64,000 nucleotides of DNA from contig CM028906.1 in the NCBI GenBank assembly GCA_016801845.1, positions 9,224,001 through 9,288,000 of the forward strand. The letters are read 5' to 3'. Position 1 is the first letter of the stretch. Every line of letters begins with the position of its first letter. The translations under genes were made by a program, and so were the position numbers. The notes below the pieces were generated by a model. It searched no databases. It was not told the origin of the DNA and was given only the letters and a program-made list of their open reading frames with translations. Shown one piece after another: positions 45,060 to 56,615 of the stretch. The stretch comes from Polydactylus sextarius. Its lineage: Eukaryota > Chordata > Actinopteri > Polynemidae.

Positions 45060-45851
45060 TGCTTTTTAGTCTTGAACAGAGCCAAATGTACCGAATCTAT
45101 GTTCTTCTTTTGGAGCTTGGCATTGAGGAGGTCCACATTTGTCATGGTGTGGTGAAAAAGTTCCACAAAGAACTAGAAATCCTGGTTTTTGAGTAGCATG
45201 TCAAAGGCCCCTGTTTCTCTGACAGCACTGGGGTCAAAGGCACCCGAGTCTTGTATGCTCTCAAAGCAGTGAATATAATCTTCTCTGTGCTACAAGCCCA
45301 ATACTGATGGCCCACCTGTCCACTTGGGTGATCTAGAAAAAAAAGCTGGCAAATATGTTAAGGTCTGAAAAAAATATTCTCACCTCGGAGATGTGAGAGG
45401 TGGCCTGTTTCATGATCAGGTTGAGGTGATACACGTAGCAGATGATATGGTGGACATTTGGTTACACATCTTGTATTTTCCTCTCTCATCACACTAGCTC
45501 GATCATATGCCTGGCAAATGAGTTTAATTCTCTGATCCTCAGGAAGGATGGCAGCAACTACTCTTTTAGTGCAGTAGCAATGCATTCAGCTATAGCTGCC
45601 TGCAGAGGGATGAACTGAAAAAAATCTTTCCTGCACATTGTTTTTGTCATCAGTATAGTGCAGCACAAGCACAAGTTCATCTGCCTGGATTGATAAAAGA
45701 GACCACTGCTCTGGGCTTCTTTTATTATTTGTTCTCTTGCAACAGACAACACAGTCAGCTGCTCAGCTAGGTTTTGAAGTTCTCTTAAATACAGTGGCAT
45801 TGTCAAGGTGCTCTTGACAAAGCCCCAGAAATTATTTTTTGTTGCCTTCAA
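45060..45851 (-). mobile_element. hAT transposase relic (ZMYM1-like type)
   Basis: Minus-strand pieces match hAT transposases related to ZMYM1-type proteins. 45558-45851 reads KNNFWGFVKSTL then LQNLAEQLTVLSVAREQIIK and GLFYQSRQMNL. 45440-45560 reads EDQRIKLICQAYDRASVMRE, consensus QKLIAQ.YDGA.VM.G, with the catalytic-domain aspartate kept. Further minus-strand sequence to about 45065 resembles the family region with FDMLLKNQDF and FFVELFHHTM. Frameshifts separate the pieces, so it is not a working gene. Confidence 0.65.
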
Positions 45852-46134
45852 AGAGAGTCAAGAAAATCTACCAACCAAAAATATCACAAAGACCATAAAA
45901 CATCTCAGGGTTATTGGAGCTCTCACTCTACGCCACGTTATGCCAACTCAACGTATATATTTCTACAATGTTTACAGACAGTCATTAACCATATACAACC
46001 TGTTCTTAATAAATGCTGACAGACTTCCTACCACACACAACCAACCACATGGTATGAGTAATCAATTTTAATTTCTCATTTTACATTATGTAATCATTTT
46101 GTGTTTGTTTATGTATGTGTGTGATTAAGGTTTT
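45852..46134. other. Spacer between two transposon relics
   Basis: AT-rich. Nothing recognisable beyond a possible extension of the hAT relic. Confidence 0.4.
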
Positions 46135-46945
46135 CGTTGTTTCACTCAAGGACAAAAACTTGTTTCAAAGGCTCCAGTTTTTTCTTGGCTGTGTGCTTCA
46201 GTTTGCTGATGTGCTTAAAGCTGAACTGTGGTCCTGGTCTCAGGTCCCATACATTATGGAGCAGGTTTTTTAAAGACCTCCTTGTATTTGGCTGCACTTA
46301 TCCTTCCCTCAGTTTTGATCAGCGTTCCCATACCCACTGCTGAGAACCATACACCTTTATTATAGTTTAGCTATTGCTGGATTTTTGTTCTGAAATGTCA
46401 AGAGATTTTTTTCAAAGTATATAACAATGTGTTTTTATACACAAAGAGTTTCCCATCTATCAACTCTATGATAAAAGTCTGATAGACACTGCTATGAGTA
46501 CTGCTGAGAAGGTCATCCTTCTGAAGCTCCTTTAGAGAGCTCATTGGTCTTGGTCACATCTCTAAACAGGCTTTCCTAACTTGTTTATTTAGTTCTACTT
46601 GAGGCAGTTGAGGCCACTGTGCTCCTGGGAACAATCAAAACTTAAGAAGTAGTTTCAAACCATTCATTCCCAGATCTATGTCTGGTAGTGTTATAAGATG
46701 ACTGCAGACAGTTCCAAGGACTTCATGGTTTGTTTTTGCCAACATTTGTGTCTTTTTAAACTATGGCCACTAAAGTCAAGTTGCCACAGGTGGAATCCAG
46801 TCAAGTTTTATACACATCTTCAGGATAATTAAAGCAAACAGGAAGCACCTGATCACAATTTGGAGCCACAACAAAAGTGTCTGGAACCATCTGTTAGAGA
46901 AAAATGTACATTTTATCCATTTAACATTTCACAAATAAAATGTAC
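46135..46945 (-). mobile_element. Tc1-like transposon relic, different subfamily from 23155
   Basis: + strand words such as 'gagcaggttttttaaagacc' (46259-46278), 'aggcagttgaggccactgtg' (46602-46621) and 'ccacaggtggaatccagtca' (46783-46802) follow the order of a common fish Tc1-like element read in reverse. The last lies in the end that closes with 'aggaagcacctgatcacaat'. Large deletions and substitutions remove all open frames. Confidence 0.55.
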
Positions 46946-46979
46946 AGAAGATAAAGTTGGGTGAAAAGTACACTTAGTA

Positions 46980-46995
46980 CTGTACTATAGTACAG
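46980..46995. repeat. Perfect 16-bp palindrome
   Basis: CTGTACTATAGTACAG reads the same on both strands, just outside the Tc1-like relic. The central CTATAG is TATA-like. Role unknown. Confidence 0.8.
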
Positions 46996-49900
46996 AACTG
47001 GGACATATGACTGTCTTCAGTGCATTGCTTCTGGAGAAGGACCAAAACAACTAGTATGTAAAAATTCTTCATGAACCCATGTGGACAGGACACATCAAAA
47101 CAACATGCTCAGCTGCTGCTGAGATATGAGCTGATGGCCAGAAAAGCAGTAATATATTATAATACTAAACCAAAACTATAAGCTGAAATAAGCATAGATG
47201 GTGGTTATATTAGGTGGGGTCACCTAGCGTGACATTTCGCCTCATGTGGCATGTTTCGAAGAACAAGCACCATTATATCCCTCACCAACTTCTCTGCCAC
47301 TGCTGCTCAGTTTAAACTGGTACATGTGTGGGCGCTGTGTGGCAGCAGTGGTCTCTGTCATGCATGAAGAATAATCTGGCAAAGAGCGCACTGGGAAAGA
47401 CTGGCCCAGTTGTGCATGACTGCATTAACAGCAGGGAGGGAGTGAGGGAAGGAGAAATCTGCTCATGAGTTTCCTCTCATATTTCTCTACACTTAAGCTA
47501 AACTACAATGCATTTATGTGCAATATTATACATATACAGTTTAATATATGCAGTATATACATATATTTATTCACTGGTTATGTCTCAGAACGATACATTA
47601 CATACATTATAGTATACAATCTTGCTGTAGCTTCGTTAGTGTGTAAATTGGGGAAATGAAGCTTGATGAAAATATTCATTTACTTTCTCAGACAAAATGC
47701 AGGTATAATGATATAATGACAACACATGATGAAAGTGAGTTTTGTTATATCCTGTAAGGACTAGACCTAGAGTAACTGACTAAGTGGGCTTTCAGACCAA
47801 AAAATACCCCATGTTACAAAAACAACATCAAATTCTACAAATTACCTGAGTGACAGTCATTTTAGTCCCTGTCACAGCAAGGTAGTTGATTTAATAGCAA
47901 CATTGATTTTTCTTATCAAATTCAAATCCTCTCAAATCACTTATCAAATGTTATTTAGCTTTTTTATTTTTATGGGCTACTTGGTTCAAATAACGAAGCC
48001 CCAGAATGGTAAAGATAAGCAGTTTAAAGGGTTGATGGAAAACACATCAGAATTTAAGAGGCTCCCTCTCTTCAAGTTGAACTTTAGTTTTTAAAGTATT
48101 GTCACAAACTTCTAAACTTTTTATATTTTGTGTTGAAAAAATGTAAACCATATATTTCTATGGATTGTTTTTGAAAAAAAAAAAAGAAAAGAAAATACAG
48201 AAAAAAAACTGTAAATTATAGGGTGAAAAGTTCAAGTGGGAACATGTCCAGACAAGACACTACTAACATGCCCCCTAAGGGGATGGACAAGAAAATGCAC
48301 CAATAGCAAAACCTCTGAACAGATGAAGATTCTTCAGAAATAAGCTCATAACTAGGAGCCACAGAAGGCTATTGTTTTTATAATATGAATGCAGAAATGT
48401 ATCCAGAATATGCATCTGTCAGACAGCAGACAACAAGGCAGCAAATCTCAGTTTTGTCTGACACACTGGGATACAGTCAGTAAGGCATCCAGCCTTCTTA
48501 AAACATGTTTGGTCTAAACCCAGGTTAAATGGTCTGTTAACTTCACCCCAGACGATTGTGGTGATATAAGGACAAAACTTAGCTCTACCGTATGTTTGGG
48601 ACCCTGCACTTGTGGTTACATTTAGTGTGAGAATGATCATTTTTTTTATCCTGGACTTTATTTTCCATCTTATAGTTTTTCTATGTATGTCACCCTATCA
48701 TTGTCTGAACTTTGAGTCTCATTCTCTGACCCATCCCTCTCTCTCCTGTCCCATCTCGCTCTCTGCTGTCCTGGGAGAGGAGTGTGTGATCAGTGAGGGA
48801 TGAGGTGTGGGCCTCTGTGTCACAGAATCATTATAGACCTGCTCTGAGTTAATGGAGCACTGGTGCAGATGTCCACAGAAATGCGAGATCACTCACACAC
48901 ATGCATGCACACACACAAATGCACAAAATTAAATTTCTTAGGGAGTATATTTTCAGAGCAGCACAGGTGCTGATCGACAGTATGTGTGGAGGCCAGGGTT
49001 TCAGACACATATGGCTTGGATAAAGTGACTGGTGTAAGTCACAACCAAAGTAACAGCTTCTTTGTAGTCTGGCTGCTGGTAGTCATAAAAGCTGGTGGGG
49101 AGTGAAGGTAGAAAGAGCTGATTTACACCAACAGCCAGTCAATGGTCAAAATGTCAAAGTTTCAGCCCTTTAATGAGGGATAGCCACCGCACACTATTAT
49201 ATACACCTTTCAGTGTGTGCAGACAGGGTTTTCTCAGTTAAAAACAAAACAGGTAGGGTCATATCCACTATCATCAACAAGAAAACAACACCAAACCTCA
49301 TTCTCTAAATCTCAGTTGGCCCCTGGTGAGTCTTGCTATAGTTTACTGATTAATCAGCAAAACCTTATCCGACATGGACTGTGGGAACTCTCAGGCTGAG
49401 AGCTATTGCTGCTGTGAAGTAGGAGCTGGAGCCTCACACTCCTGCTGATATGTTGGTTTTCAAGCTGCCATGTTTACCAAGCAACATATCTGTGATCAAT
49501 GAAAACCCATTGTGCTATGTTCCCCCAAACAACTCAATATCACTGAACTCTGACCGTCTCTCTGGTTGAGTGCAGCTGCCCGGGCCTCATCACAAATTTG
49601 CTTTGATGAGTCACTGCATATACTGTACAAGACTCCTTACTTCTGCACATTGGTAACTGCAAAAATATATATCATAAATTCAGTCTCAAGAGAAACAGAA
49701 AAAATGAAGAATATAGAATTCACTGTTTCTTCAGTTACTTTGAAACAATTGTAAAGAAAAACAGGCTTGTAACAACAACAAGATCACACCAGGATATGTG
49801 ATGAACAGAGTTTGTTTAAACCCAGTCATTGCCTTTAAATAGAAAAACCATTTTTAACCTTAAAAACATCAAAAACATGTTGCACTTCACACATATCCTT

Positions 49901-52900
49901 TTGTGACACCTAATGTCCTATATTCTAATGACCTTGGTGTTCTTAGTAATATTCAATGGTTTGCCATGAAATCTGACATTAGAATGAATTGTAATTATAT
50001 TGGAAAGTCCCTAACTTTTCCTTTTTCCTATAAATAGGTCAAATTTTCATTTTCAGTTCTATGTTATTGCCATTAATTTTCATCCTCGGCAGACTAACAT
50101 CATCGCTAAAATGGTGAACATGATACACATTACATCTGGTTAACGTCAGTGTGTCAACATTAACATTTTATGTTAGCAGAATGACATTAACTTTTTAGCT
50201 TTAAGCTTGTTTCACAGAGCCAATGGTGTAGCTGTTAAGGCCCAACTGTAACTGTAACAAGCATAACAACCATTAATGTCTTTTCAAAGGTCTAAGCAGG
50301 TGTGCTGGTTCAGACCCATACACACCTTTTATATTGGTTTACGTATTGTCTTTTCATGAATTATGATTACAAGTTTTGTTACTTAGTTGTAATATTGCAC
50401 TGCAGTACACCAAATAAATGTAGATCCCACATTTAATCATGGAAAATACAACCCTTCCTTCAGTGCCATGTGCCAATCATCACATGCCAACTACAGCACT
50501 AGATTGTTACACCAGCCACACCTTTGCCAAAAAAAAAAAAAAAAAACACTCACCAAGATGTTACAAAGAATACCCAATCAACACTGGAGTGCGACCAAGT
50601 ATTTTGCTGGCATCAGACTCTTCTCTGTGTCTGCTCTTGTTAGTTTTTTCCCCCTCACTGAATAATTCTGACCTTACTAGTGGGAGGGATGGGACTTATT
50701 TTCTCCAACAGAAAACTTTCACTAAACTATGTAACCGATATTTTTGACTGTATTGGAGCTGTCATATTTAATTTCTGCAATAAACCACTTTAAAAGTGTT
50801 TCTCTTGGTTGCTACAGGAAATGCCATGTACTTATTACCAAATTCCATTTGTGGTGCAATTCTTCAATGACAAACTGGTGTAATCCAGTAAATATACACA
50901 CAGTGGGATAAAGCTCAGTTTTGACTTCAGATTGTCAGGGAAGAACAGTGCAAAAGACAATGAGATCTTAAATGAAGAGCGGCAGGTAACAGGCTTTACA
51001 CCTCTAATATATCATCATGGTAAACAGCTTTACCTTACTGCCATGTGTCAAACTAACCCTCTCCTCCATGGAAAAAACCTAATTAGTTACTTTGACTTTA
51101 TGGCCCATATCGATTAAACATATAGGTTTAAAAAACAAAGAGAAATTGTTTCACTTGACTGTGTTATGGCCAACAAGTTGTTGTGCTATTGAGAGTACCT
51201 AAACCTTTACCTTTACCAGTAAACTGCCCCCACCCGGCCACCACTTCATTCAGTAAATATTAGCCCATAAATTTGGGAATGAGTGCTGGAAAGACACCAT
51301 AAAAACCAACTGTAGACACTGGCCCCCTGTTCAGTCACATGGCGGTCAAGGTTGTAAACCATGACCCCCCTCGAAGAGAATGAGCCCCAAATATGAGTCA
51401 ACTTTGATGAATTAGTCTATACTATTTTGTTAAAGCATAAAGGTACACAGTGTCAAATATGCAAATCTGCAACAAGTTTAATGATGGCCACTTATTTATA
51501 ATTTTGTATTTGCAGCTATGGACACACTGACTTGAGTGAACTTCATACCATAAATGAAGACAAGCATGGATTTCTGGCTTCATTAATGCACCACTCCTTT
51601 AGCACAACCTCTGTGACATCCTGTCTCCCAGTGTGTCATTAATCCACACCTGGAAACTGTTCATAGGAACAGTCATAAGGATTTATAGAGCCACTCCTGT
51701 CGAGTGTTTTAATGTAGTGTGTTTTCACATGTAACCTGTGAGGAGCTCTTGATGGGAATGTGGTTTCCATTATAGTGGTCATTATGGCCATGTCTGGTCA
51801 CCTTCAGTCAATCCCTCAAACCACGTTTATGTAAAACACTCACTGTGACTGGAGCAACAAATGGTTTTAATTAGCTGCACTGAGAGGTGTGTGTTTGTTT
51901 AACTGTGTTTTATAAGCTGCAGAAACTTCAAGGTTTCAGTGGTAAATCTTATTTTAACTTTCTGGGACAAGTCAAGGTGAGATAATTCCACTTGTTTCTA
52001 CTGCATGTTATGTCTTGTGCTATGATTTGCAAACTAAAAATTGCACTAAGCAGGTTAACCAGTTATCGTACCGAATTGCAGAAAATTGAACACAGAACTT
52101 TCACGGGTCATGAGTATAACTTGCTAACAAAACCATTCAATGAATTTACCAGGAAACCAAGAATTATGGTCAAATAGTGCTACATTCAAGTCAGATAGCT
52201 GGGATGTGGCAGCAGGATACAATGAAACATGCAAAGGATTATTCTCAAGTTCTTATGGTCTAGGTTGTGGAGAGATGAACCTTTCCATGGTAAATTCCTT
52301 TCAGCATGTGTGCTATGTACTCCTGCTCTGCCAAGACCATCTAACCTCTATTTTTGGGACTTTGCAGGGGTTTTGGAAAAATAAAATGCTGTGTCTGTCT
52401 ACAGCTTTACCAGGAATCATCGGTGCGTGTAAAAGTAAAGCCATCTGCAGAGCTTCAGAGACAGCAGAGAAACCTTCGTGATTGCTGTGGATTATGGGGA
52501 CAACTCACATACACAGTATGGGGACTGAGTCAGGTCATCTGGATGACGCTGAAAGACCCAACAAACCTGGTCAAGCCAGGCACTACTATGTATGAGATGT
52601 CACAACAACGTGTGGAAATATATTAGCAGAAATTGTGCAACTCATAAACCTTATTGAGGTTGTAGAGTAATTAATTAGCGGCCAATTAGTGTTTCTATTA
52701 TACAAAAGATAAAAATAAATCTCTGTAATGAGTCATGATTAACATAAGGCATTCTGTGTGGATAGAACATATAGAAACTGAAAAGTAGAGTGTGCAATCT
52801 GCAATACAATATAATAATAATAGGTTTATTTCAGGATATTTAAATCAAATAACTTAAAATTGCATATAATTACAATGCCATTTTGTCATGAATCTCTGTG

Positions 52901-53714
52901 TGTATGTGTGTGTGTGCACTCATTGTTCATGGTCCTCAGGTTAATAAATAAATAGCAAAGATGACAAAGAATTAAGTTGCCACATGAATCTGTTCTCTCC
53001 CACGTATTCCTCTTATGTACCAAGGAGGCAGAATGAAAATGAGACAAAATGTTCCCTTCCTCAGCACTAGTGGCACACATGAACACACTCATGCACACAC
53101 ACACACACACGCAGGCACACACACACACATACAGGTTGACGAAGCAGAGTTAAGCGCAGACTGAGAGTGATGATATGTTGGTGGCTCTCCGTCACTCTAA
53201 ATCCCATCAGCCTCCTTATCCCAGCCCTCCTACCTTCCTCCTACTCCTCCTCCTCCTCTCAGGAGAATAGTCCTGCATTGTCATTCACTAACAGTAATGA
53301 GGTGGAGGGAAGCTGTTGAAGTGCAGAGAGCTGACAGCAGAGAGGCAGAAGGCAGGGATTAAAGTCAACTCAATGGCACACTGTGCTGAAGATACAGCAG
53401 GAAGAGAAGGGGGTTGGGGAAGAGGGGGGAGGGTGTATTCCAAGTTTACGCTATCAGCAAATGAATGGACATTATGGAAGAGTTGTTTTCTTGTTGAAAA
53501 TATGTCATTCATGGAATACTGCTGAATATTGAGAGGAGGAATGCAACAGAAATGAAGGCTTGTGTCATTTCTTATTCAGATCTGTACAATCAGAGATGAT
53601 TATTTCAGTGATGTGTGTGATAGATGACACTGAAATACTAATGCATTTAATGCAGTCTTTTCACACACATTGACTGTGGCACTCTGTGGCCATTGTTTCA
53701 GAATTGTCCTCCGT
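46996..53714. other. Gene-poor spacer, no gene recognised
   Basis: AT-rich. Positions 47230-47450 and 48700-48860 are more complex blocks. Homopolymers occur at 48174-48184 (A) and 50529-50546 (A). (CA)n with interruptions lies at 53092-53129. Two overlapping frames at 52140-52481 and 52354-52626 have no recognisable domain. A GC-richer stretch at 53155-53430 has purine-rich 'gaagagggggga' type sequence. Confidence 0.5.
53092..53129. repeat. (CA)n microsatellite, interrupted
   Basis: Two CA blocks split by 'gcagg'. The minus-strand Val/Cys open frame beside it is an artefact. Confidence 0.9.
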
Positions 53715-53800
53715 GCATTATGGTTAACAAGTGGTTGGTAGACTGTTCGTTGGTTCGAATCCCCTTCTAGACAAACTTCACTGCATATGTTCTCCTCCAT
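53715..53800 (+). mobile_element. tRNA-derived SINE head fragment
   Basis: 'gtggttggtagactgttcgt' followed by GGTTCGAATCCCC (53753-53765) has a perfect pol III B-box spaced like a tRNA-derived SINE head. The A-box is degenerate and the acceptor-stem pairing is absent, so it is not a tRNA gene. Confidence 0.5.
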
Positions 53801-56220
53801 TCCTGTCTCTCTACACTGCCTCTATCATTAAAGGAAAAAATCCCCAACAAATAATGATCAAAACAAAAACAAAACAAAAAAATCTACCCCTAGATGATGC
53901 ATTCTATGCTACTACAGATCATGAGCTTGCTCACTAATTTAATTAAAAGGTGGCTTATATTCGGGTCAATGCGGTATTTAAATATGCAATATTCCCAAAG
54001 TCATAGCAGAATTAACCAGAAAAGAAAACACTCAGACAAAACTGCTCAAACAATTACATAAAACATATGACAATATGAAGCTACAGAAATAAAATAGCCT
54101 GACTTTTCTATTAACAGTCAATTAACGATTTGTTATCGTATTTACTTGTCAGAGCACCATATTATGAGTTTTGTGTACTCAACTTCTTCGTTCACTGTCA
54201 ACGTATACGATCATATACATTTCCCACTCGTTGTTTCACATGGTTATCAAGCACTGATACAGATGAATTTTAGCATGTCTGATTAACCAGAATGCACAAA
54301 AAAATGCCACATAATCATACCTGAGGTGATGCCTTAATTTAATTTATTAGGAGGATTAATTTAGGAAAACCTGTGACAATTCTTAAAAATAAATTAAATA
54401 AATTAATAATTCTTAATTTGATTGCATAGCTGTCCATGTTTCATGCTGTTCACCTCTGGGCCAAGAAAGTTGTGAAAAGTGTGAAGACAACCAAGTTCTG
54501 AATATATAGATCTATTACTTGATTTCATTTGTGGGTTGTGGTTAGTAGCACAGCTGCCTTTGAGGAAGGAGTACTCTCGTGTGTGGATATTGGGAAATTA
54601 TAAAATTCTCCCAAAAATAATCCAGCTGCTACTTACCCAATTTCAGCCTATTTCAAAGGTGGTCTATTCTCTCAGCCCACGTTTTGTTTAGCTGTGAAGT
54701 AAATGTGTAGCAGTTGTTCTTCTCCAGTTGCACTGGAGAACAGATGTGCATACATATGTATTTTCAAGTAGAACTGTGAGACCTGTATTATTAAAAATAA
54801 AACTATCTTTACAAAATAATCATAGTATTGCCATTTTAATGTGTCATGGTATTACTGTACTTGATTAAGTTAAATGACAAGATTTTGAAATGCAACAACA
54901 GATGAATAAAAAAACAAAATACGGAGTTAAAGGGATTGTTTAGAATAGAGGTAATCAACTTAACTATTATGGTCAAAGTACAATGGCAGCTGCATATAAA
55001 TTGAATTATACAGCCACTGTTTAATACCAGCCTGTATCAGTAATCCAAAAGTCAGTTATTGCTTCTGATTGAATTAGATCCTGCTGAAACCTAGCAGCTC
55101 ACAGTATGATCAGTTCCCCTCCAAAAAAAATCTCCTAGATTGATCTTGGAATCTTTTCATGCAATCACAGATGTTTCTATTTGGCTGACAGTACTATTTA
55201 ACAAACATTCCTCCCATGAGGGGAGTGAAAGTACATGACTGCAGTTCTGAAACACAATCTTTTTTTTTCAAAGCACTTTGATTTTTGTTCTGTTTCTTTC
55301 CAGACACGTCTTAAACACTCAGATCTCAGCTCAAGTCTCAATTGGCTGTAACAAAGTTAGATCAATTAATCTGTAGCTCATTTACATCATCAGTCTCGAC
55401 AAATGTGCTGTTTTGTAATACAGGTGTCAAATTTTGTGGCAATGATAGTAATTTATTGTTCACTAAGTCAATCAGCCCCGTTGTTAGTTACTAAATACAA
55501 CCACAGTGTAAATGTAACATTAGCACTGGCATAGAAAGGCTTCTTCTGAGTGCAAGCAGATGTATTGAGTCCTGCATTATTAATATTATTGAGTTGACAT
55601 CATGATCTTCAGTCAGCTGAGGTAAGCAGGCTGCATGTAATTAGTGCAACATGGGAAGAATGGCTCACGATGTTTGAGTAAACCAGTCTGTGCATTTATA
55701 TTTATGTCAACCCTTCTGTGATACAAAACAAATTCACTAACTTGTTTTGATGAAACACTTGTACTTTGGTAAGTGACAGAGGAAGCAACAGCAGAGGAAA
55801 CAAGTAAAGTGAGCTTTTATATTGGGAGGTGGGGGTGTGGGTGGGAGTGTAAATGGCCTGTGGTACAAAGCTAATGGTCCAGCAATGGCACTTTAGCCAT
55901 CTCTATTGATCGCACATCAAGTATTAGAGCCCTGAGTAGGCGGATTTGCTGTAGGTCAGTGTGTAACAGCAGCAGGCTTTACATGGCAGACCTATGTGTC
56001 AACCATGTTCTACTCTGAATCTGACACATGTACATGTACTGATCATCAGTAAGGATTAGCATGTTAAAACTGTTATCGGTTCAATATTAATACATCTGAT
56101 GACTAATACAAAAGTTTACTTTTTTCATAATTTTGTGACATCTTCTGACCATAAGAAAGAAAGACAATTAATTGTTTCAGGTTTACTGTCTACTCATCTA
56201 TTTTTAGCCAAAACATGTTC
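53801..56220. other. Gene-poor spacer, no gene recognised
   Basis: AT-rich sequence without recognisable repeats or coding exons. It includes a T-run at 55259-55268 and a G-rich patch (ggtgggggtgtgggtggga) at 55828-55846. Confidence 0.5.
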
Positions 56221-56225
56221 TTTAT

Positions 56226-56255
56226 TATTATTGTTGTTATTATTATTAGTAGTAG

Positions 56256-56304
<49 letters not shown>
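56226..56304. repeat. (ATT)n microsatellite
   Basis: About 50 uninterrupted bases of ATT at 56257-56304 with a degenerate start. The Leu/Ile-rich open frames on both strands arise only from this repeat. It sits at the edge of a SINE-like element, where such tails commonly form. Confidence 0.95.
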
Positions 56305-56306
<2 letters not shown>

Positions 56307-56615
56307 GGGCAGCACAGGGGTTACTACAGTTGCCTCACAGCAAGAAGGGCCCTGGGTTCTGCTCCTGGATTGGGTGCAGGGTCGTTCTGTGTTTCTGTGT
56401 GTTCTCTCCATATCTGTGTGGGTTTCCCTTCGGTTTCCTCCCAGAGCCAAAAACATGCATGCATTGAGGCTAAGTGAATTGAGCATGCTAAATTGCCCAT
56501 AGGTGTGGATGTGAATGTGAATGGTTGTTTGTCTGTATATGTGGCCCTGCGATGAGCTGGTGACGGTCCTTCGCCTTCCCCCGACCTGGTGTGCGGGATA
56601 AAGGGGTAGAAAATA
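56305..56615 (+). mobile_element. Teleost SINE-like interspersed repeat
   Basis: It begins 'gggcagcacagggg' and continues 'gttgcctcacagcaagaagg' and 'cctgggttctgctcc' (degenerate tRNA-like A- and B-boxes). Then come 'gtgggtttcccttcgg', 'ccaaaaacatgcatg', 'aaattgcccataggtgtg' and 'gtgaatgtgaatggttgttt', closing with 'ataaaggggtagaaaat'. This is the order of one of the most abundant fish interspersed repeats (consensus GGGCGGCACGGTGG...). A partial head of the same type recurs at 56623-56652. Confidence 0.7.

Noticed and set aside
53753..53765. Perfect pol III B-box suggesting a tRNA gene
   Set aside because: No acceptor-stem pairing or intact A-box; fits a SINE head.
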